From Flavobacterium cauense R2A-7 (GTDB lineage Bacteria; Bacteroidota; Bacteroidia; Flavobacteriales; Flavobacteriaceae), in the NCBI RefSeq assembly GCF_000498475.1, contig NZ_AVBI01000004.1, positions 30,758 through 94,757 of the forward strand: a DNA stretch of 64,000 nucleotides. Direction: 5' to 3'. Each line of letters opens with the position of its first letter. Position 1 is the stretch's first letter. The notes beneath the pieces were generated by a model. It worked only from the letters and a program-made list of their open reading frames with translations, did not search any database and was not told the DNA's origin. This document shows, piece after piece, positions 59,694 to 64,000 of the stretch. Both the position numbers and the translations under genes were made by a program.

Positions 59694-60890
59694 ATGAAAA
59701 ATAAAATTTTGTTTTTATTATTTTTAGGAATGATGAGCGGATATGCTCAAAAAACTAAAAAAGCAACTCCTGCAAAAGCAAAAACCACTAAAAGTGTTAC
59801 CGCAATAGCTAACGAGGGTGTTTTTGCCGATATTGAAACCAATAAAGGAAAAATCACCATAAAACTAGAGTATAAAAAAACTCCGGTTACTGTGGCTAAC
59901 TTTGTCTCTTTAGCAGAAGGAAAAAACCCTTTTGTAAAAGATGAATTAAAAGAAAAACCATATTACGACGGACTGAAATTTCACCGTGTAATTAAAGACT
60001 TCATGTGTCAGGGTGGCGATCCGCAAGGAACAGGCGCCGGAGATCCTGGTTATAAATTTAAAGACGAAATTGATCCGACACTTAAACACAATAAAGGCGG
60101 AATACTTTCAATGGCAAATGCGGGACCGGGAACCAACGGGAGTCAGTTTTTCATCACTCATAAAGAAACACCTTGGTTAGATGGAAAACACACTGTTTTC
60201 GGTGAAGTTACTCAAGGTATGGATGTGGTTAACAAAATCGAACAAAACGATCAGATCATCAAAGTAACCATCGTCCGAAAAGGAAAAGAAGCGAAAAAAT
60301 TCGATGCCGTTAAAGTTTTTGCCGATTACTATGCCCACAAAGCGGAAGACGACAAAAAATTAGCCGAAGCAGAAGCTGAAAAAGCAAAAAAACAAGCTGA
60401 ACTTGATGCTATTAAAGACAAAGAATACAACGACAAGTATGGCACTGTAATGCAGGCTAAAAAAGCAGAGTTCGAGAAACTTAAAGCTACAGCCACAAAA
60501 ACTGCAAGCGGTTTACAATTTGTAATTACCAAAAAAGGAAATGGCCTAAAACCTGCTGCGGGAACACAAGTACAAATTGGATATGCGGGATATTTCGAAA
60601 ACGGAAAAATGTTTGATGCCAGTTTTGAAGATGTTGCAAAAGCCTTCGGAAAACACGATCCGATGCGCGCACAACAAGGTGGTTATGCAGGTTTCCCTTT
60701 TACATATGGAAACAAAAGCGGATTAATCTCTGGTTTCATTGAAGGTTTAGAAAACATGAATTTGGGAGACAGAGCCGTAATTTTCATTCCATCTGCATTA
60801 GCATATGGTGAAAGAGGTGCAGGTGGCATTATTCCTCCAAATACAGATTTAATTTTTGAGTTGGAAATGACAAATCCTGTTAAACAGTAA
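59694..60890 (+). CDS. Periplasmic cyclophilin-FKBP fusion isomerase
   Basis: The 398-residue protein has a cleavable signal peptide (MKNKILFLLFLGMMSGYA, Q) rather than a lipobox. A cyclophilin domain (about 40-195: FHRVIKDFMCQGGDPQG; LDGKHTVFGEVTQG) is followed by a long charged helical linker (about 215-265, Ala/Lys/Glu-rich). The FKBP domain (about 285-395) has the same QMR-type insertion as its neighbour (HDPMRAQQGGYAGFPFTYGN). It looks like a tandem duplicate of the preceding gene, diverged in membrane anchoring and linker length. Confidence 0.9.
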   Translation: MKNKILFLLFLGMMSGYAQKTKKATPAKAKTTKSVTAIANEGVFADIETNKGKITIKLEYKKTPVTVANFVSLAEGKNPFVKDELKEKPYYDGLKFHRVIKDFMCQGGDPQGTGAGDPGYKFKDEIDPTLKHNKGGILSMANAGPGTNGSQFFITHKETPWLDGKHTVFGEVTQGMDVVNKIEQNDQIIKVTIVRKGKEAKKFDAVKVFADYYAHKAEDDKKLAEAEAEKAKKQAELDAIKDKEYNDKYGTVMQAKKAEFEKLKATATKTASGLQFVITKKGNGLKPAAGTQVQIGYAGYFENGKMFDASFEDVAKAFGKHDPMRAQQGGYAGFPFTYGNKSGLISGFIEGLENMNLGDRAVIFIPSALAYGERGAGGIIPPNTDLIFELEMTNPVKQ

Positions 60891-60905
60891 TTCGAAATCT
60901 TCCAA

Positions 60906-60940
60906 TAAAAAAGGCACGGTGTTTAGCTGTGCCTTTTTTA
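60906..60940 (+). terminator. Terminator after the gldI cluster
   Basis: AAGGCAC pairs with GTGCCTT around an 11-base loop, followed by TTTT. Confidence 0.8.
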
Positions 60941-60984
60941 TTTATTCTCTTTTAAAATGAAGAAGACTTTATATAAATAGTTCT

Positions 60985-61422
60985 TTAACCTGAAAATTTC
61001 CAGTCAAATTCGTCCTCATCATTTATAATTGCCCCTACCTCTACTTTTGTAATTTCATCGAATTCAGAAATAAGCATTAACCAATTATCCTCATTAAAAT
61101 AACTATCAACACCATCTTCCTCGGCCAATTCCCACGTTTTATATTTTTTTTCAGGGGCAACTTTTTTGATATCGTTCGGATGAGCCCCTATAACTTTTGC
61201 ATCAAAAAGAATCGTATCCGGATGAGAAATCACCATATATCCCAAGCGAAATTCTTCCTCTTCATAGAAAGTAAGCCTTAATTTATATTGATTGTATAAA
61301 TAAATTACGTTTTTTTCTTCGTCAGTAAACTGCTTACTGGGTTTGCCGATTAAGGCAACAACATGCTGCTGTCTCATTCCGAAAAGCAAATCCCCTATTC
61401 CGTTTTTTGGATAAATAATCAT
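60985..61422 (-). CDS. Hypothetical cytoplasmic protein
   Basis: The 145-residue acidic protein has no signal peptide. It begins with MIIYPKNGIGDLLFGMRQQH, a pattern seen in small proteins of unknown function that compute a predicted value for an encoded substrate (GKPSKQF; YLYNQYKLRLTFYEEE), and continues with FDEITKVEVGAI. No family is securely recognised. A CAAAGGTA element at 61439 fits a minus-strand -7 promoter site. It is the last gene before the compositional change at the right end. Confidence 0.6.
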   Translation of the reverse strand: MIIYPKNGIGDLLFGMRQQHVVALIGKPSKQFTDEEKNVIYLYNQYKLRLTFYEEEEFRLGYMVISHPDTILFDAKVIGAHPNDIKKVAPEKKYKTWELAEEDGVDSYFNEDNWLMLISEFDEITKVEVGAIINDEDEFDWKFSG

Positions 61423-61760
61423 AGTTATAAAATTTTAACAAAGGTAAAACATTTAACAAGAATACATTTTTAACTATTAAAGTATTACACCATCCATCAA
61501 AAAATCAAACCTGAAGCCGAACAATAAAATATAAGAAAAATCACAACACAACTTATTTTTTTGCTTTTTTATTTATATTTGACAAATCAAAGGAAAGAAA
61601 TATATATTTAAAATATATTCAAAACACGAATTGCATTTTTTTAAATAATTTTTCACAACGCCTTGATTTTAAACAGAATAACAAAATCAATAATTACGCG
61701 ACAGTAGCGTATATATATAAGTTAGCGGTCATTGTAACAAAAATAACTAAATTAGAAAAT
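61423..61760. other. AT-rich gene-free junction (338 bases)
   Basis: No credible gene is present. Base composition drops sharply in GC relative to the left side. An ACAACGCCT sequence at 61655-61663 resembles the start of the cassette-end element at 63974-63981, and a TACGC/GCGTA hairpin lies at 61695-61711. The first core-like sequence, GTTAGCGGT, is at 61721. This looks like the border between chromosome backbone and the cassette-like region. Confidence 0.5.
61721..61729 (+). other. Core-like recombination sequence at 5' end of cassette 1
   Basis: GTTAGCGGT is the exact reverse complement of ACCGCTAAC at 62188-62196. The pair brackets the small membrane-protein gene. In integron cassettes the 5' core (GTTRRRY) is complementary to the inverse core in the same cassette's own attC; this pair behaves that way. 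Confidence 0.5.
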
Positions 61761-62036
61761 ATGAATAAATTAATAACAAACAGAAATTTGACAATTATAA
61801 ATTTTGGAATTGTATTCTATTTCATCCTTATTTACTTTATTAACTTTTATAAAATAGACTTTGTTTTAATAGGTGTTTTTAGAGAATTACTGACAATACC
61901 ATTTTTACTTGCACAAATAGTCTTTTTAATCATCGGAATAATATTTTTAATAAAAAACCAAAAGGATTTCTTAACATTAGTTAGTGTTTTAGCATTGACT
62001 ATTTGTACGTTTATAACAATTGGTAGTTTCTTTTAA
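61761..62036 (+). CDS. Orphan small three-helix membrane protein in cassette 1
   Basis: The 91-residue hydrophobic protein has three predicted membrane segments (about 14-31 FGIVFYFILIYFINFY, 43-64 ELLTIPFLLAQIVFLIIGII, 71-90 LTLVSVLALTICTFITIG) and no recognisable family. The start lies only 40 bases after the core-like GTTAGCG. Codon use is very AT-rich compared with the left part of the window. Short leader, orphan product and position between repeat ends are all typical of cassette genes. The function is unknown. Confidence 0.6.
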   Translation: MNKLITNRNLTIINFGIVFYFILIYFINFYKIDFVLIGVFRELLTIPFLLAQIVFLIIGIIFLIKNQKDFLTLVSVLALTICTFITIGSFF

Positions 62037-62187
62037 TTATTAAGACACAAATTTTATCCATTAAATTAAAAACTAAACTGTATTTAAATTTTTAAAATTA
62101 CGGAGTGAAATAGTAACCAAAATAACTCAAAAGTGAAAATAGAAAATAGGATTTTGACTAAAAATCAAAATTTCGAAATAACAACGA
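62037..62187. other. AT-rich gap after cassette-1 gene
   Basis: There is no gene. A short ATTTTGA/TCAAAAT hairpin (62152-62173) may terminate the small gene before the hairpin-forming element begins. Confidence 0.4.
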
Positions 62188-62324
62188 ACCGCTAACAGCC
62201 GTTTTGCAAAAGCGGGGTTTTCGTGCTTCTATGACATTGAAGTGCTAAATTAATGCTTAGTGCATTTAATGAAGTTTAGTGCTAAAAATCCCCGCCTTCG
62301 CAAAGCGGCAAAACGTTAGGCGTT
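62188..62324 (+). repeat. attC-like hairpin element
   Basis: The element of about 137 bases starts ACCGCTAAC and ends GTTAGGCGTT, with paired inner arms GTTTTGC (62201-62207) and GCAAAAC (62308-62314). Further in, GCGGGG (62212-62217) faces CCCCGC (62290-62295). The middle can form smaller hairpins (CTTC/GAAG near 62226-62243 and AATGC/GCATT near 62253-62266). The outer parts resemble the R''/R' and L''/L' boxes of integron attC sites, although L' and R' are directly adjacent here and the spacing is asymmetric. Confidence 0.6.
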
Positions 62325-62370
62325 ATATCAACGCAGAATCAAGAATCTAACGCAATTTTAATACAAAAAA

Positions 62371-62462
62371 ATTGTATAAATTTAAAATAAAATATAAAAA
62401 AAATTGTATAAATTTAAAATAAAATATAAAAAAAATTGTATAAATTTAAAATAAAATATAAA
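62371..62462 (+). repeat. 32-bp AT-only tandem repeat upstream of the S74 protein
   Basis: A 32-bp unit beginning ATTGTATAAATTTAAAATAA is repeated exactly at 62371, 62403 and 62435, the third copy losing its last bases. It ends 12 bases before the start codon, so it forms the promoter/leader region of the downstream gene. Confidence 0.85.
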
Positions 62463-62474
62463 ATTTATCTAAAC

Positions 62475-63851
62475 ATGAAAAAAATATTATTATTTCTGTC
62501 TTTTTTATCAATCCCCGCATTTGCACAAGTAGGTATTGGAACAACTTCACCAAATGCGGCATTAGATGTGTCATCTACAGATAACGGATTGTTGATACCA
62601 AGAGTGGCTTTAACAGCTAGCAATGTAGCAAGCCCATTAACTTTACCAACTATTTCCGAATTAGTTTATAATACTGCTACAGCGGGTACATCCCCTAATA
62701 ATGTAACTCCCGGTTATTATTACTGGGATGGTGCTAAATGGGTAACATTTGGAGGAGCTAGTGGTGCTAGTGGATGGCTATTAACTGGGAATCTAGGTAC
62801 CACTGCAGGAACAAATTTTCTTGGAACCACCGATTCTCAAGATTTAATTTTTAAAAGAAATAATATTCAATCTGGACAAATTAGTACAACAAATACTTCA
62901 TTTGGGGTAAATTCACTTGCTCCAGCTACATCTAGAAATAGAAACACTGCTATTGGTACTGAGGCAATGTATTTAAATGTTAATGGAGATGATAATACTG
63001 CTATCGGTTACCAGGCTTTAAGAACAGGAACAAATGGTGCAAGAAATGTGGCTATTGGAAATAATACTCTAATGAATAATACTACTGGTGGTGACAATAT
63101 AGCTATTGGTATGCAATCACTTCAATTAAATACAACTGGTAATAATAATGTGGCTGTTGGTAGGATTTCACTTTCTTCAAATACATCGGGGTCTGATAAC
63201 TCTGCATTTGGTACGCAATCACTTCAATCAAATACAACTGGTAATAGTAATGTGGCTGTTGGTAGGAATTCACTTTATTCAAATACATTGGGGTATAATA
63301 ACTCTGCATTTGGTATGCAATCACTTAATTCTAATACTACAGGATTTTTTAATACTGCATTAGGGTCTAATGCACTTTCTAATGTTACAACAGGATTTAA
63401 TAATATTGGTATTGGTTATAATGCACAAGTACCATCAAATACAGGTTCAAATCAAGTACGAATTGGTGATACAAACATAACTTATGCAGGAATACAAGTA
63501 GCATGGACAACAACATCAGATGAACGTTGGAAAGATAATATTCAACCTTCTAATTTAGGATTGAGTTTTATAAACCAACTAAAACCTGTGTCTTATACAC
63601 GAAAAAATGATGTAAAAAAATCTGTAGAATACGGTTTTATTGCGCAAGAACTTCAAGCATCGTTGCAAAAATTTGGAGTAGAAAATGCAGGAATAATTAG
63701 TACCGATGATAATGGTATGTTAGGTGTGCGCTATAATGATTTATTAGCTCCTATGATTTTAGCAACACAAGAACAACAAAAACAAATTATAGAACTTCAA
63801 AAAATAATTCAAGAATTACAAGAGCAGGTAAATTCTTTAAAAAAGAAATAA
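62475..63851 (+). CDS. Secreted repeat protein with C-terminal S74 endosialidase-chaperone domain
   Basis: The 458-residue protein starts at ATG 62475 with a signal peptide (MKKILLFLSFLSIPAFA, Q). Next comes the Bacteroidetes opening VGIGTTSPNAALDVSSTDNG. A series of about 17-residue repeats (about 160-320) reads like trimeric-adhesin head modules (NTTGNNNVAVGRISLSSNTS; NTALGSNALSNVTTGFNN). The C-terminal Peptidase_S74 domain starts at TTSDERWKDNI and continues KPVSYTRKNDVKKSVEYGFI. A final coiled coil follows (QQKQIIELQKIIQELQEQV). S74 domains act as trimerisation chaperones that cleave themselves in phage tail fibres. It is likely a surface or secreted trimer; its target is unknown. Confidence 0.85.
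   Translation: MKKILLFLSFLSIPAFAQVGIGTTSPNAALDVSSTDNGLLIPRVALTASNVASPLTLPTISELVYNTATAGTSPNNVTPGYYYWDGAKWVTFGGASGASGWLLTGNLGTTAGTNFLGTTDSQDLIFKRNNIQSGQISTTNTSFGVNSLAPATSRNRNTAIGTEAMYLNVNGDDNTAIGYQALRTGTNGARNVAIGNNTLMNNTTGGDNIAIGMQSLQLNTTGNNNVAVGRISLSSNTSGSDNSAFGTQSLQSNTTGNSNVAVGRNSLYSNTLGYNNSAFGMQSLNSNTTGFFNTALGSNALSNVTTGFNNIGIGYNAQVPSNTGSNQVRIGDTNITYAGIQVAWTTTSDERWKDNIQPSNLGLSFINQLKPVSYTRKNDVKKSVEYGFIAQELQASLQKFGVENAGIISTDDNGMLGVRYNDLLAPMILATQEQQKQIIELQKIIQELQEQVNSLKKK
63108..63330 (+). repeat. Intragenic 102-bp direct repeats
   Basis: Nearly identical 102-bp units (34 residues, i.e. two 17-residue modules) begin at 63108 and 63210, with a third partial copy from 63312. They are marked by GGTATGCAATCACTT or GGTACGCAATCACTT and TGTGGCTGTTGGTAGGA. 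They could expand or contract by recombination. Confidence 0.75.
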
Positions 63852-63860
63852 TTAATCATC

Positions 63861-63893
63861 AAAAATGCTATGAGATAATCATAGCATTTTTCT
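63861..63893 (+). terminator. Terminator after the S74 protein gene
   Basis: The 12-bp stem AAAATGCTATGA/TCATAGCATTTT has a 5-base loop, followed by T-rich sequence. Confidence 0.8.
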
Positions 63894-63974
63894 ATAAAAA
63901 ATCTTAAAAAAAGGTAGCTGTTTTTTATAACAGTAGTTAGATATTAGTACGAAAATTTGAATAAATATAAATAC

Positions 63975-64000
63975 AACGCCTAACAGCGGTTTTCTGCAAT
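63975..64000 (+). repeat. Start of a second attC-like element, cut by window edge
   Basis: AACGCCTAAC (63975-63984) is the exact reverse complement of GTTAGGCGTT at 62315-62324. It is followed by AGCGGTTTT, matching the AGCCGTTTT that follows the first element's core at 62197. The remainder lies outside the window. Confidence 0.6.

Noticed and set aside
62371..62462. CRISPR array
   Set aside because: The 32-bp units are directly contiguous with no spacers, and no cas gene is present.
62475..63851. Prophage tail-fibre gene as sign of a prophage
   Set aside because: No other phage structural, lysis or integrase gene is seen. The signal peptide and the VGIGTTSPNAALDVSS opening are typical of Bacteroidetes secreted proteins.
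62188..64000. Insertion sequence ends
   Set aside because: The inverted ends bracket genes with no transposase, no flanking target duplication was seen, and each pair matches its own gene unit rather than one common terminal repeat.

Overview
The window is a stretch of chromosome from a low-GC member of the Bacteroidetes, most likely a Flavobacterium or close relative. The evidence is concordant. There is a gliding-motility lipoprotein (GldI) and a subtilase ending in a type IX secretion C-terminal domain. A fasciclin lipoprotein carries an acidic surface-export signature after its lipid Cys. NusB has the long Bacteroidetes form, and there are DUF3276, DUF4249, DUF4266 and DUF3570 proteins and a PafA-type phosphatase. 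Several genes have promoters of the Bacteroidetes form (TTG, about 20 bases, TAnnTTTG). No rRNA, tRNA, insertion sequence or CRISPR array was found; the only stable RNA gene is tmRNA.

Layout. 1-8100: a truncated winged-helix regulator with creD, a TPR protein, a lysine/alanine dehydrogenase-like enzyme, ssrA, a DUF4468 protein, pepT and a YdeI-like protein. 8140-11060 (minus): nusB, a DUF1573 lipoprotein and yajC, preceded by leucine dehydrogenase. 11260-18710: an ABC half-exporter, a PUR-family nucleic-acid-binding protein, a P-type ATPase, csaA-like and DUF962 genes, a thioredoxin-like protein and an Rnk/GreA-like protein. 18750-26010: a cyclophilin-FKBP fusion, a GNAT/methyltransferase/DUF1569 run, trmD, rplS and monomeric isocitrate dehydrogenase. 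26140-33070: a TonB-dependent receptor with a DUF4249 lipoprotein, thiamine pyrophosphokinase, and a thioredoxin-ApbE-DUF4266-DUF3570 cluster. 33210-46920: uvrB, sucC, lysA, pafA, a nitronate monooxygenase-like enzyme, the secreted subtilase, mnmA and a MORN-repeat protein. 46970-56790: a fasciclin lipoprotein, proC, yidC-pyrG, an OsmC protein with a LysM/periplasmic-binding fusion, and guaA. 56870-60890: a DHH phosphoesterase, gldI and two more cyclophilin-FKBP fusions, probably one operon concerned with folding of exported proteins.

The right end (about 61440-64000) differs from the rest. It is AT-rich, and two genes in the same orientation are each bracketed by their own perfectly matching inverted core sequence. 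GTTAGCGGT at 61721 matches ACCGCTAAC at 62188, and GTTAGGCGTT at 62315 matches AACGCCTAAC at 63975. Between the two genes is a hairpin-forming element of about 135 bp that starts with ...CTAAC and ends with GTTAGGC. This is the organisation expected of integron gene cassettes with attC sites. No integrase is visible, so this may be an integrase-less cassette array or a distinct cassette-like mobile system. The first cassette holds an orphan three-helix membrane protein. The second holds a secreted repeat-rich protein with an S74 (endosialidase chaperone) domain, preceded by a 32-bp tandem repeat.

The second locus worth attention is the thioredoxin-ApbE-DUF4266-DUF3570 cluster. Its small lipoprotein carries an E-x-x-SGAN sequence resembling the ApbE flavinylation motif and a Cys-rich C-terminus, while ApbE itself appears to lack a signal peptide.
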